A DNA stretch of 64,000 bases, from NCBI RefSeq assembly GCF_000317205.1, contig NZ_AJLK01000058.1, positions 41,368 through 105,367 of the forward strand, written 5' to 3'. The notes below the pieces were generated by a model. The model did not search any database and had not been told where the DNA came from. It saw only the letters and a list, made by a program, of their open reading frames with translations. This DNA is from Fischerella muscicola PCC 7414. GTDB lineage: Bacteria; Cyanobacteriota; Cyanobacteriia; Cyanobacteriales; Nostocaceae. A program made the position numbers and the translations under genes. This document shows positions 16,837 to 25,626 of this stretch, piece after piece; positions within the stretch are counted from its first letter, which is position 1; the number at the start of each line of letters is the position of its first letter.

Positions 16837-17565
16837 TTAGTGTCTCTTGCCTGCTCCTAAATATAATTCTCCTACTTTGGGGTCGTTTAATAATTCTTGA
16901 CCGGGGCCTGTAATTGCATCGCGTCCAGATTCGAGTACGTAACCCCGATGGGCCATTTCTAAGGCTTTGCGAGCGTTTTGTTCTACTAGAACTATGGCTG
17001 TACCTCCTCGATTAATTTCTTGAATTTGTTCAAATACCTGAGTTACTAAAATCGGAGATAGGGCAGCGGAAGGCTCATCTAAAAGCAGTAGACTGGGTTC
17101 TAACATCAAAGCTTTGCCCATTGCCAACATCTGACGTTCGCCACCGGAGAGTGTACCAGCGCGTTGACGACGGCGATCGCGTAACCTGGGAAACATGGCA
17201 AATATTTTGTCTTTGAGTGGTTGAAGAGAAACATCGCGGACAAAAGCGCCCATTTCGAGATTTTCTTCTACTGTTAGGGAAGGAAAAACATTGGCGATTT
17301 GCGGTACGTAACACATCCCGCGCTGCACGATTTGGTTCGATTTTAATCCGGTGATGTTTTCTCCTTTAAAAGTGATTGTGCCTGTATGGGGTGTCAACAA
17401 TCCAAAAATGGTTTTTGCTAAAGTCGATTTACCTGCACCGTTGGGGCCAATCACTGTCACTAATTCCCCAGGAGAAACGCGGAAATTTACACCTTGCAGA
17501 ATATCGACATCTTTAATATATCCAGCGTGGACATTTTCAACTTCTAGTAAGTAATCAGTAGTCAT
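16837..17565 (-). CDS. ABC transporter ATP-binding protein, branched-chain/neutral amino acid type (LivF-like)
   Basis: A 242-aa ABC ATPase: Walker A GPNGAGKST (about 40-48), Q-loop YVPQIANVFPSLTVEENL (about 87-104), signature LSGGERQMLAMGKALM (about 140-155), Walker B LLLLDEPSAAL and the switch His replaced in the LVEQNARKALEMAHRGYVLE segment (about 198-217) as usual in LivF. It matches the second ATPase of amino-acid uptake systems (LivF, NatE in Anabaena) rather than UrtE. No permease or binding-protein gene is adjacent, so it must work with subunits encoded elsewhere, as is known for the scattered nat genes of Anabaena. Confidence 0.88.
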   Translation of the reverse strand: MTTDYLLEVENVHAGYIKDVDILQGVNFRVSPGELVTVIGPNGAGKSTLAKTIFGLLTPHTGTITFKGENITGLKSNQIVQRGMCYVPQIANVFPSLTVEENLEMGAFVRDVSLQPLKDKIFAMFPRLRDRRRQRAGTLSGGERQMLAMGKALMLEPSLLLLDEPSAALSPILVTQVFEQIQEINRGGTAIVLVEQNARKALEMAHRGYVLESGRDAITGPGQELLNDPKVGELYLGAGKRH

Positions 17566-17581
17566 TAGTTAGTTGTTTGTT

Positions 17582-17630
17582 GGTGGTTGGTGGTTGGTGG
17601 TTGGTGGTTGGTGGTTGGTGGTTGGTGGTT
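17582..17630. repeat. Heptanucleotide tandem array (GGTGGTT)7
   Basis: Exactly seven perfect copies of GGTGGTT lie just upstream of the LivF-like gene start. It is the second 7-bp array in the window, with a different unit from the one at 8137. Confidence 0.95.
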
Positions 17631-17634
17631 GTAC

Positions 17635-17656
17635 CAGACGTGCCATGGCACGTCTG
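17635..17656. repeat. Perfect 22-bp palindrome, copy 1
   Basis: Centre GCCATGGC with arms CAGACGT/ACGTCTG. The same palindrome, extended to 32 bp, occurs at 46773-46804. It directly abuts the heptanucleotide array. Confidence 0.9.
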
Positions 17657-17734
17657 TACATTGGTTAGTGGTTAGTGATTAATAATATTAGTCAATAGTC
17701 AAGTTAAAAATAACTATTGACTCTTGACTATTGA

Positions 17735-17962
17735 CTACATTGGCGTTTTTTGCAACTCAGGTCTTTCTTCTGGAACGATCGCACCTTCTACTGGGCAAAC
17801 TTGGATACATATGCCGCAGTCAATACAGGTAGCAAAGTCAATCCAGTACCAATCAGTGCCTTTGATATTTTTGCCTGGGCCATCATGGATACAAGCAACT
17901 GGACAGGCGTCTACGCAATCCGCAACACCTTCACAAACATCAGTAACAATTGTGTGTGCCAT
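17735..17962 (-). CDS. Bacterial-type two-cluster ferredoxin
   Basis: A 75-aa ferredoxin. The first Cys motif is VCEGVADCVDACPVAC (C9, C15, C19-P, C23) and the second is CIDCGICIQVCPVEG (CxxCxxCxxxCP). This predicts one [4Fe-4S] cluster and a second cluster that is either [4Fe-4S] or [3Fe-4S], given the unusual spacing in the first motif. It would carry electrons in the cytoplasm at low potential. I start at the ATG at 17962, which follows a GAGGGG ribosome site; an upstream TTG at 17983 is less likely. Upstream lies a 285-bp minisatellite, so the promoter must lie within or beyond it. Confidence 0.9.
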   Translation of the reverse strand: MAHTIVTDVCEGVADCVDACPVACIHDGPGKNIKGTDWYWIDFATCIDCGICIQVCPVEGAIVPEERPELQKTPM

Positions 17963-18040
17963 AATTCCCCTCTTTTGGATCAAAATTGCTGTACTAAGTA
18001 CAGATGTTTCTAGACTAACAAGCCTAGACTAACAACAATT

Positions 18041-18325
18041 AAGCTTCAAACCTCAACAGCCAAGCTTCAAGACTCAACACTCAAGCTTCAAGACTCAACA
18101 ACCAAGCTTCAAACCTCAACAGCCAAGCTTCAAACCTCAACACTCAAGCTTCAAACCTCAACACTCAAGCTTCAAACCTCAACAGCCAAGCTTCAAGACT
18201 CAACAACCAAGCTTCAAACCTCAACAGCCAAGCTTCAAGACTCAACAACCAAGCTTCAAGACTCAACACTCAAGCTTCAAGACTCAACAACTAAGCTTCA
18301 AACCTCAACACTCAAGCTTCAAGCG
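18041..18325. repeat. 21-bp minisatellite, about 13.6 copies
   Basis: Thirteen full copies and one partial copy of AAGCTTCAA(AC/GA)CTCAACA plus three variable bases (GCC, CTC, ACC or ACT), in strict 21-bp register from 18041. Variation is confined to two short positions, and units of different type are interspersed. On the plus strand one frame stays open through the whole array (repeating heptapeptide KLQTSTA/KLQDSTT/KLQDSTL) from 18014 to a TAA at 18344-18346, but it lacks a start codon. There are no unique spacers, so it is not CRISPR. Confidence 0.95.
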
Positions 18326-18411
18326 TACCTTACCTTAACGAAGTAATACCAATTTGAAAAATGATTGCAACAGATGGAAATCTGAAACATTTACTGGATA
18401 AGTGCTTCATA

Positions 18412-18527
18412 ATCCGTCTTGAAAAGCTTTGCTTTGAAGTTCCCTCCGTACTCTTCCCTTACCTTAAGCCACTACCCTGCCTTAAGCCGCTGTTGCGTCT
18501 ACGTGTCTACAAACTTTTCGCAAAATC
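18412..18527 (+). repeat. Interspersed element, copy A
   Basis: Begins ATCCGTCTTGAAAAGCTTTG and ends AAACTTTTCGCAAAATC. Both ends and parts of the middle (CCCTCCG, GCGTCTACG) recur inverted at 39024-39132. AATCC/AAATC-rich sequence flanks both copies. It looks like a small non-coding element of about 110-116 bp. Between the minisatellite end (18325) and the cupin gene (18665) there is otherwise only a GCGTTAGGCGTTCCGCC-type repeat. Confidence 0.7.
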
Positions 18528-18664
18528 TAAAATCCAAAATCCAATTTAGGGTATAACGCACTATACTTTAATATTTATTGGCGGTGCGTTAGGCGTTCCG
18601 CCATAACGCTACTGGACTACTGGACTCTTTGTCCTCCTTATCCCCCATGTCTCCCCACTTCCCT

Positions 18665-19000
18665 CTAGGCTCGCAAACCAAAGTAGGTAAGAACTAATTC
18701 CGCCGTACCATTATTTACTATTTCGTGTGTTTCTGTTGGTTCTACGGCTACACAAGTTCCTGGTAATAAGGAATATTCTTGATTATTGATACGGATGATC
18801 CCTGAACCAGCCTCAACAAAAAATACTTCACACATATCATCGTGTGCGTGTGCTGAGGCTGTTTGTCCGGGGGCAAAACGTGCTTGGGAAAAGTTGGTTA
18901 AACCAGGCAATTCACCAAGCCGCAACATTACTTGTTTCTTGATTTCAGGATTATGTGAAACAGGCTCTTGTGGTATTTCGCTCAGGGATACAATTTTCAT
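18665..19000 (-). CDS. Small cupin-domain protein
   Basis: A 111-aa single-domain cupin. Cupin motif 1 is visible as HAHDDMCEVFFVEAGSG (about 50-66; metal ligands H50, H52, E57) and motif 2 as PGTCVAVEPTETHEIVN (about 79-95; H92). It probably binds a divalent metal; whether it is an enzyme or a small-molecule sensor cannot be told. Its ATG overlaps the stop of the preceding PlsY/PEP-synthase-like fusion gene (ATGA), so the two are translationally coupled and probably work in one process. Confidence 0.85.
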   Translation of the reverse strand: MKIVSLSEIPQEPVSHNPEIKKQVMLRLGELPGLTNFSQARFAPGQTASAHAHDDMCEVFFVEAGSGIIRINNQEYSLLPGTCVAVEPTETHEIVNNGTAELVLTYFGLRA

Positions 19001-21876
19001 TCTGGTCTCAGGTCGTTAGATATTTCCACAATACCCCTAGTACCATCAATGCGTACTTTTTGACCATCCTGTAAAATCCAGGTAGCGTTTCGTACATCCA
19101 TAATTGCCGGGATGCCATACTCACGAGCTAAGATAGCTCCGTGGGAAAGCCTACCACCAGCTTCCGAAATCAATCCTCCTGCTCTCACTAGTAGAGGCGC
19201 CCAACCAGAATCAGTATAAGGAACTACTAAAATTATTTCCTTGTCAATATCTGGGATTGATTGTAAATTTCGTAACACCTTCACCCGTCCTACTACTTGT
19301 CCGGGACTGGCGGGGATGCCTTGTAACGTGTGATCAGGAGACAGAGGAGCAATTCGCAGAGGTAAAGCCGGGGCAGTATTGCCGTAAACTAACAGTGGCA
19401 CTGGATTAATTTGAGCATGTTCCGCAAGTTGCGATCGCCTCAATTTGATGATCTCAGGTAACTGCTCAACCAAATCTGTGTCAATCCCCTCAATCATACG
19501 CCGGATTTCTGCAAATTCTAGAAAAAAGATATCTCCAGTTTCGCTCAATAAACTTGAATTTAACCAAATCTGTTCCAATGCCACAAACGACCACCGCAAA
19601 TGAGCTAATAATTGAGAATAAACTTCTGTGACTCGCCCTTTCAAATCCACACGCCGTTGGACAAAACCTTTATTTCTTTTTCCTTGGCGTTCTTGGCGTC
19701 TTGGCGGTTCATCTCCCTGCATGAACTGTACTAATAACTGCTTTACTGCTTGGGGTTCTTCCTTCCAAGTAGGAACGGCAATATCAGTCCCTACCTCACT
19801 CAAATAACCATAACGTTGCAGCAATTGTTCAAACTCAGCCAGAATTGCTTGTCCTGAGTCAGACTGGGACATCTCCTCAAACACAGTATTTGGTTTGAAA
19901 CGTGGGAATTGCTGCTTGGCTTTGGCGGCTAATTCTTGCAGCGATCGCAATGCTGCTACTTCTGGTGTGAGGCTGTTATCTAATTTGCTGTCTTTGACTT
20001 TAAATATAGCTTGACGCATGGCTGCACTTAAGGGAGCCATAATACTGTAGAAGGTGGCGTGGTGCAGCAAATCTAAAATATAGTCAATTCTCGCTAACAG
20101 TTGCGGCGGATCTAGTTCCTCTGGTGATTCTGAAGACAAGCGCGATAAACCAGGGGAAAAATGCTTACGATAATCCCGCTTAAACTCCCTCTCTAACCAT
20201 AACTCCCGCATTAACAACCGCAGCAGTCCAGGCAAATTTTCCAATGTAGAGTTTAACGGCGGTTTACTTAACTTCTCTCCCCGCGTTAAAAACTCGAGAC
20301 TTTCCGGGGGTAGTCCCATACGCCGGAATATCTGTCCTAAGAGAGTGGCATTAAAATAAGCATGAGAATAATGCAATGTCGCTGTTTCATTGAAATTCAA
20401 TCCTACAGCTTTTTCACCCAAGACCAGAGCAAAAATTGCTCCCCACACACCACAAGTTAAAGGACGATTAATCGACCATGTTAAGGGACGAATTAATCCA
20501 GGAATAACTTCGGCGGCGATTTTGCGTGTCCAGATTGGCAATAAGGTACTAATTGGACGAGTTTGTAGTACCCACAGAGTTTGGCCATCGTAACTCCATT
20601 CAATATCTTGGGGAACGCCGTGATAACGGTCTTCTAGACGTCGGGCTAAGTATGCTACTTGTTTAATTAATGCTGCTGGTACTCGTCCTTGTCCTTCTAG
20701 CTGAATCAGTGCTAAATTTTCTGTATCGACAACAAAAGCGCGGTATTGTTCTGGTGTCACACGTCCAGATACAACTTGAACAGCGCTTCCTGGTAAAGCT
20801 TCAATCACGACTGCATCCTGCTCTTGCGTCATGGGATCGCGACTAAACGCTACGCCAGAATACACTGATTGGACTTGTTGCTGAACCAGTACTGCGATCG
20901 CTGTATCTGTAACATTGCGATCGCGTCGGTATTGAACTGCTAGGGGTTCGTTGTAGGAAGCTTGGACTTTAGCGATCGCATTTTCCAAACCTTCTTTGGT
21001 GGTAACATTTAAAACAGTTTCGTACTGTCCTGCACCAGAAGCTTGTTCTGAGTCTTCACCAATCGCCGAAGAACGTACCACCAAAGGACATAATTCTGAT
21101 GGTTGCAAGAAGTTAATCAACTGTTGGGGATCTTCATAAGGCATTAACACCCATCCCTTAGGCACAGGATAACCCCAGCGTTTGATTTGAGATAATTTTG
21201 CTGCCTTATTCCCCACAACCGCAGCATCTAATTCGTCGTCTAGAGAAAGAATACTTTGATCGCCGCGCAAAAACTGCAATACTGCTTGGGAATCGGGTTT
21301 TGCATCTTGAGGTGGAAGATTCAAGTCATCAGGTATTTGTTTGTAAATCCAGGCTAATAAAGCAGCCAACCCAGCAGCAGCGAGGATCAGAAATTGATCT
21401 TCCATATGCAAAATTCCCACAATGATCGGAACCATAATCAGAACTACGTATTTTGCTAATCGGCGATCGCGCAAAATCGTAAAGCTGACACCTGTAACTA
21501 AAAATATAAATCCTGCTGCGAGTGGATCGTGGACTGTAAATCCCCAGACAACGTTTGTAGTGCCTGCACCTCTACCCATCGAGTATCTGCCTATAACCAG
21601 AGCAATTAAAGCTACCAATTCCCAAGCCGAACCATCTGGAAAGTAAGCACGAGCAATCAAGACAGCGGCAATTCCTTTAGCAGCTTCTGATAAGACTGCT
21701 AAAATTCCTACAAATGTGCCACCGTGATAAAAAGCAGCCGATACTCCAATATTGCCAGTACCGACTTCCGCCAATTGCCGCCCTGTCAGAGTTTGCGTAA
21801 TCCAGGCAATTAACGGTAATGCACCCAGTAATGGGCAGAAAATGACAATAACTAAGACACCCCAGAGTTCAAGCAT
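18997..21876 (-). CDS. PlsY-like membrane domain fused to a PEP-synthase/rifampin-phosphotransferase-like enzyme
   Basis: A 959-aa fusion. Residues 1-185 form a membrane domain like the acyl-phosphate acyltransferase PlsY (TGNIGVSAAFYHGG, GILAVLSEAAKGIAAVLIAR, GRGAGTTN in place of GGKGVAT). Residues about 215-450 are the PEP/pyruvate-binding ATP-grasp domain (GNKAAKLSQI, VVRSSAIGEDSEQASGAGQY, DIEWSYDG, LQTRPIS). Residues about 450-850 are a variable helical region. Residues about 865-950 form the phosphohistidine swivelling domain with H912 in GGRLSHGAILAREYGIPA. The C-terminal PEP-binding TIM barrel of true PEP synthase is missing, as in rifampin phosphotransferases. A membrane-bound phosphotransferase with unknown acceptor is the best reading. 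Residues near PPRRQERQGKRNKG are an in-frame repeat insertion. Confidence 0.85.
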   Translation of the reverse strand: MLELWGVLVIVIFCPLLGALPLIAWITQTLTGRQLAEVGTGNIGVSAAFYHGGTFVGILAVLSEAAKGIAAVLIARAYFPDGSAWELVALIALVIGRYSMGRGAGTTNVVWGFTVHDPLAAGFIFLVTGVSFTILRDRRLAKYVVLIMVPIIVGILHMEDQFLILAAAGLAALLAWIYKQIPDDLNLPPQDAKPDSQAVLQFLRGDQSILSLDDELDAAVVGNKAAKLSQIKRWGYPVPKGWVLMPYEDPQQLINFLQPSELCPLVVRSSAIGEDSEQASGAGQYETVLNVTTKEGLENAIAKVQASYNEPLAVQYRRDRNVTDTAIAVLVQQQVQSVYSGVAFSRDPMTQEQDAVVIEALPGSAVQVVSGRVTPEQYRAFVVDTENLALIQLEGQGRVPAALIKQVAYLARRLEDRYHGVPQDIEWSYDGQTLWVLQTRPISTLLPIWTRKIAAEVIPGLIRPLTWSINRPLTCGVWGAIFALVLGEKAVGLNFNETATLHYSHAYFNATLLGQIFRRMGLPPESLEFLTRGEKLSKPPLNSTLENLPGLLRLLMRELWLEREFKRDYRKHFSPGLSRLSSESPEELDPPQLLARIDYILDLLHHATFYSIMAPLSAAMRQAIFKVKDSKLDNSLTPEVAALRSLQELAAKAKQQFPRFKPNTVFEEMSQSDSGQAILAEFEQLLQRYGYLSEVGTDIAVPTWKEEPQAVKQLLVQFMQGDEPPRRQERQGKRNKGFVQRRVDLKGRVTEVYSQLLAHLRWSFVALEQIWLNSSLLSETGDIFFLEFAEIRRMIEGIDTDLVEQLPEIIKLRRSQLAEHAQINPVPLLVYGNTAPALPLRIAPLSPDHTLQGIPASPGQVVGRVKVLRNLQSIPDIDKEIILVVPYTDSGWAPLLVRAGGLISEAGGRLSHGAILAREYGIPAIMDVRNATWILQDGQKVRIDGTRGIVEISNDLRPE

Positions 21877-22291
21877 TTTGGATTTTGGATTTTAGATTCC
21901 TCTTCAAATCTAAAATCTCAAATGTCAAAATTTTAGTATATGCTAGGACTTTTTCTTAATACTTCATGAAGGCAGGGGGCAGCTATGCTGAAGGCAGAAG
22001 TAAAGGATTAAAAAAAAATAAACAAAAAACGCCCTACAACAGCCGTAAATAAGTGCAAAGCGAAGACATATCAGCTTTTATTGGCGGGGCGAGTGTTACC
22101 CAAGGGATAGAACTGGTAACTATTAAAGTTGTGAGTCGTACAAATGAATGTTCTACTTTGTGGCTTAGTGTCTTGGTGGTATATAGACTATATTTTTGAA
22201 CCACCAAGACTCCAAGACTCCAAGGAAAAAATAAGTTGATTTAGCTGAATAAATATACTCAATTGGCCTAATTCTTGTGCCGCTACTGAAA
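21877..22291. other. Intergenic region with short repeats
   Basis: 415 bases. Next to the fusion gene start are TTTTGGATTTTGGATTTTAG repeats; near 22195-22225 is a GAACCACCAAGACTCCAAGA repeat, a variant of the sequence inserted in two genes of the window. No gene is seen. Confidence 0.55.
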
Positions 22292-22432
22292 TTAATTTAC
22301 TGCATAGGCTGCTTGTAGTGCCCAAATAATCAGACCGGCGATCGCTCCCAAAAGTAGTACGGTGGAAATAGTGACTACTTTCGGGGAGTCTGCCCCATCA
22401 AATTTCATGATTCCTCGATTTAAATCGGACAT
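22292..22432 (-). CDS. psb34: Photosystem II assembly protein Psb34-like (one-helix, Ssl1498 family)
   Basis: A 46-aa single-helix protein: a polar N-terminus (MSDLNRGIMKFDGADSPKVV) and one membrane helix (about 21-41, STVLLLGAIAGLIIWALQAA). It matches the small Ssl1498-type light-harvesting-like family, now named Psb34, which binds CP47 in photosystem II assembly intermediates. I chose the ATG at 22432; GAGGAGG lies 11 bases upstream. An in-frame upstream extension to 22501 is not family-like. It is monocistronic and transcribed divergently from the SGNH hydrolase gene. Confidence 0.78.
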   Translation of the reverse strand: MSDLNRGIMKFDGADSPKVVTISTVLLLGAIAGLIIWALQAAYAVN

Positions 22433-22717
22433 AGGTTTGTAATCCTCCTCATAATTACAGGAATGGTTTGTCCGTCTCGATTGTAATCTTTCCGTTCGCA
22501 AATGATATGAGATGCTTAACTAATATTTTGTTTAAGCTTTGTAAATTCAGCATCACCAATATTACTTATATCAAAAGAAATACTAGCGGATATTATACAA
22601 ATAATTACTTAATACTTAAAATAAAAAGTATAAGTTATAACAATAAAATTGTTGTTTATTGGTGAAAGATGGTTCTTTCTGCCAAACAATAAACATCAGC
22701 CAAGTACTAAATCATTG

Positions 22718-23681
22718 ATGAGGCATTTACAGGTGAAAGAAATACTAGTAATAATTTTAACTTTAACATTGGGTTTGTTTGTGGCTATAGAAATAGGGAT
22801 GCGATCGCTTTTTGGTTTTGGTAATCCTTTAACTTATATTACGGATGAGCAAATTGGCTATTTACTAGCTCCTAATCAGCGCACCTGTCGTTACGGCAAT
22901 CGCATTGAAATTAATCAATACTCTATGCGAAGTGAAGCAATTGAGCAGACACCTTCCTCTTCTACGCTGCGGGTGTTGTTGTTAGGTGATTCAATTGTCA
23001 ACGGTGGTTGGTGGACAGATCAGGATAATACTATTTCTAGCCTGATTCAAGATTCTTTAAGAGCAACAAATCTTAGTAATTACCAAAAAATTCAAGTATT
23101 AAATGCTTCAGCTAATTCCTGGGGACCCAGAAACGAATTAGCATATTTAGAGAAATTTGGTAGTTTTAACGCTCAGGTAGTAGTGTTATTAATTAATACC
23201 GATGATTTATTTGCTACTGCTCCGACATCTTTACCAGTAGGGCGCGATCGCAACTACCCAGATCGTAAACCGCCTTTAGCACTAGTGGAGGTGTTGCGAA
23301 ATTATATTTTCAAGCCCCTGCTGATACCAGAACTAGAAGCAATACACAAAGAAGGTGGCGATCGCGTTGGTAGAAATTTGGAAGCAATTGGTAAAATTCA
23401 AGGATTAACGCGTCAAAGCAATAGCCAATTTCTACTCGTTATGACTCCCTTATTGCGCGAAATTGGTTCACCCGGTTCCCGCGATTATGAAATTAAAGCA
23501 CGTCAACGTCTGAGTGAATTTACCAAAACTCAGCAAATAGCATATATAGATTTTTTACCGAAATTCAATACTACCAAAACCCAAAACTTTATATCACGAT
23601 CACATCCATCTTAATCTAAAAGGAAATCAAATCGTCAGTGAAGTAATTAAGCAAAAGCTAATTGATATTTTGAAATTTTAA
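22718..23681 (+). CDS. SGNH/GDSL hydrolase, frameshifted near the 3' end
   Basis: The main frame gives a membrane-anchored SGNH hydrolase: an N-terminal helix (about 9-30, ILVIILTLTLGLFVAIEIGM), block I LLLGDSIVNGG (nucleophile Ser), the block II/III region NASANSWGPRNELAYL and LLINTDDLF. It stops at 23614. Just before, near 23590, a one-base shift gives LYHDHIHLNLKGNQIV and continues to a TAA at 23679-23681; this second frame contains the family's final D-x-x-H block with the catalytic His. The intact protein would be about 320 residues, so this is a frameshift mutation, a sequencing error, or recoding. I prefer the ATG at 22718; the frame also opens with a TTG at 22649. Confidence 0.72.
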
Positions 23682-23956
23682 GAATTATGAATTATGAAGT
23701 AGGAGGGGACGGTTATTAATTATTAAACCTAATGGCTTACTGTTCACTGTTAACTATCAACTCTTAACTGATTGGTAAAGGAGTATGCATATTTCCATTA
23801 AGCAAGTGTGTCATGAGCGAAAAACTCTAGCACAATAATAGAACAAGATATAGCGAAAAGAATTTCAGCTGCTATCAACTCAATACTTGTGTGGTTTGGA
23901 TGGAGTGAAACTTAAAACTCAACTTGCTCACTTGTAATTATTGCGAGGCGAATAAT

Positions 23957-24505
23957 ATGGACTTTAATATACTCCTAAGCCGATATGAAGCAGGAGAACG
24001 GGATTTTGTTGGTGTAAATCTCCATAAAGCAAACCTTCGTGAAGTAGATTTGAGTGGAGCAAATTTTTGTGGAGCAGATTTGAGTGGAGCAGATCTCAGC
24101 CAAGCTAATTTAAGCGGGTGTAATTTTAGTCGAGCAAATCTGACGGATGCAGATTTAACCAGAGCAGATTTGAACGGTGCAAATTTGAGCGAGATCAACT
24201 TGATTGGAGCAGACTTAATTAATGCTAATCTCGAGGGAACTAATTTAAGTCGTGCAGATTTGCGAGGTGCAAATTTAGTTAGAGCTAACTTAACGAGGGC
24301 AAATTTGAGTGAAGCAGAATTGAGTGGTGCGGATTTAAGTGGAGCTAATCTTAATCAAGCAAATTTGATTGAAACCAACTTGAATGAAGCAGAACTCAAT
24401 GGTGTCAATATTACCGGAGCAACCGTAACTGAAAGAGAAATGAGTGGGGTAATTATGCACACTGGTTTATCCCATAAATGGATAACTTGGGCTGGTGGTT
24501 GCTGA
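23957..24505 (+). CDS. Pentapeptide-repeat protein
   Basis: A 182-aa protein. After an N-terminal RYEAGERDFVGVNLHKANL segment, residues about 26-160 are almost continuous A(D/N)LSGA-type pentapeptides (about 27 repeats), predicting a right-handed quadrilateral beta-helix. The final 25 residues (VIMHTGLSHKWITWAGGC) are non-repetitive. Such proteins are very common in cyanobacteria and mostly of unknown function. The ATG at 23957 has GAGG about 9 bases upstream; the upstream TTG at 23924 is rejected. Confidence 0.9.
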   Translation: MDFNILLSRYEAGERDFVGVNLHKANLREVDLSGANFCGADLSGADLSQANLSGCNFSRANLTDADLTRADLNGANLSEINLIGADLINANLEGTNLSRADLRGANLVRANLTRANLSEAELSGADLSGANLNQANLIETNLNEAELNGVNITGATVTEREMSGVIMHTGLSHKWITWAGGC

Positions 24506-24732
24506 GGCCTTTAAAAGGCTAAAGTTACTTCAAAGGGTAGGGTGTGTGATAGCTTCCGCCATAACGCACCCTACGAAATATTGGATAAATTTTTTTTAGT
24601 ATTACCTTAGTAAAAAACTATAGACAAATTGATTTATATAAATTTTTTAAAAAGTTAGTCGGCTGGCTCAAACCAAAAAGATGAATATTTGTTAAGCTTA
24701 AGTCGCTCATCTTTAGGAGTTGTTTCAGCACG

Positions 24733-25569
24733 ATGCACTGGTTATTATCTGGCCCTTTGAATGTAGAACAATTAACGGTCAATATAGCAGATTTACCAGC
24801 ATCATTAAAGGGTACAAAGCTGGTGCAAATGTCAGATTTACATTATGATGGTCTACGGCTGTCAGAAAGGATGTTAGAAAAAGCGATCGCTATTAGTAAT
24901 GAAGCAGAACCAGATTTAGTTGTACTAACTGGTGACTACATTACAGACGAGCCAACTCCTATTCACCAGCTAGTATTGCGACTCAAAAACTTACAAAGTC
25001 GCCTTGGGATTTATGCTGTACTCGGCAATCATGATTTACGCTATCGTAATTATGATTCAAAAACAGAAGTAACAAAGGCATTGACAAGTATCGGAATCAA
25101 AGTCCTTTGGAATGAAATTGCTTATCCTTTGGGAGAAGAACTACCTTTAGTAGGACTTGCTGAGTTTTGGTCACGGGAATTTGATCCTACATCCGTGATG
25201 AAACAATTAGATCCTACAAAACCTTGCATCGTTTTGTCGCATAATCCAGATACTGCCGAAATTCTAGAAAAATGGCGAGTAGATTTACAACTATCTGGTC
25301 ATACTCATGGTGGTCAGATCATATTACCAGGTATTGGCCCAGTAGTAGTTTACTATAAAAAACTTATTTACAAAATACCCAGAAAAATCAGGCGATGGAT
25401 ACCATTTTTGCGAGGTAATCCGGCGAAAGTGATGCTACACTGGGAATGGGCACAAGGATTTCATCAAGTGGGAAAAAATCAGTTATACGTCAACCGGGGA
25501 TTAGGAACTTACCCACCAGGACGCTTGTTTTGCCCACCAGAAGTAACTGTTATTACTCTAGAAAATTAG
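24733..25569 (+). CDS. Calcineurin-like metallophosphoesterase (YkuE type)
   Basis: A 278-aa metallophosphoesterase with all five metal motifs: MSDLHYD (about 33-39), VLTGDYITD (about 65-73), LGNHDLRY (about 96-103), VLSHNPD (about 163-169) and SGHTHGGQ (about 186-193). YkuE/LpxH-like relatives hydrolyse phosphodiesters in the cytoplasm or at the membrane. It lacks a signal peptide or N-terminal helix and ends in a family-typical YVNRGLGTYPPGRLFCPPEV block. An inverted repeat after the stop may end the transcript. Confidence 0.9.
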   Translation: MHWLLSGPLNVEQLTVNIADLPASLKGTKLVQMSDLHYDGLRLSERMLEKAIAISNEAEPDLVVLTGDYITDEPTPIHQLVLRLKNLQSRLGIYAVLGNHDLRYRNYDSKTEVTKALTSIGIKVLWNEIAYPLGEELPLVGLAEFWSREFDPTSVMKQLDPTKPCIVLSHNPDTAEILEKWRVDLQLSGHTHGGQIILPGIGPVVVYYKKLIYKIPRKIRRWIPFLRGNPAKVMLHWEWAQGFHQVGKNQLYVNRGLGTYPPGRLFCPPEVTVITLEN

Positions 25570-25577
25570 CCAAAACT

Positions 25578-25626
25578 AAACTACCGCTGGCTATGACCGA
25601 GCAACGTCATTAACTAGCGGTAGTTT
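25578..25626 (+). terminator. Inverted repeat after metallophosphoesterase gene
   Basis: AAACTACCGCT (25578-25588) and AGCGGTAGTTT (25616-25626) form an 11-bp perfect stem with a 27-base loop, followed by ATAAAAA. It begins 9 bases after the stop. Confidence 0.5.

Noticed and set aside
18041..18325. CRISPR-like array of 21-bp repeats
   Set aside because: The units are directly tandem with no unique spacers and no cas genes are near.
18361..18549. 62-codon open frame
   Set aside because: Lies on the interspersed element that recurs inverted at 39024-39132, so it is repeat DNA.
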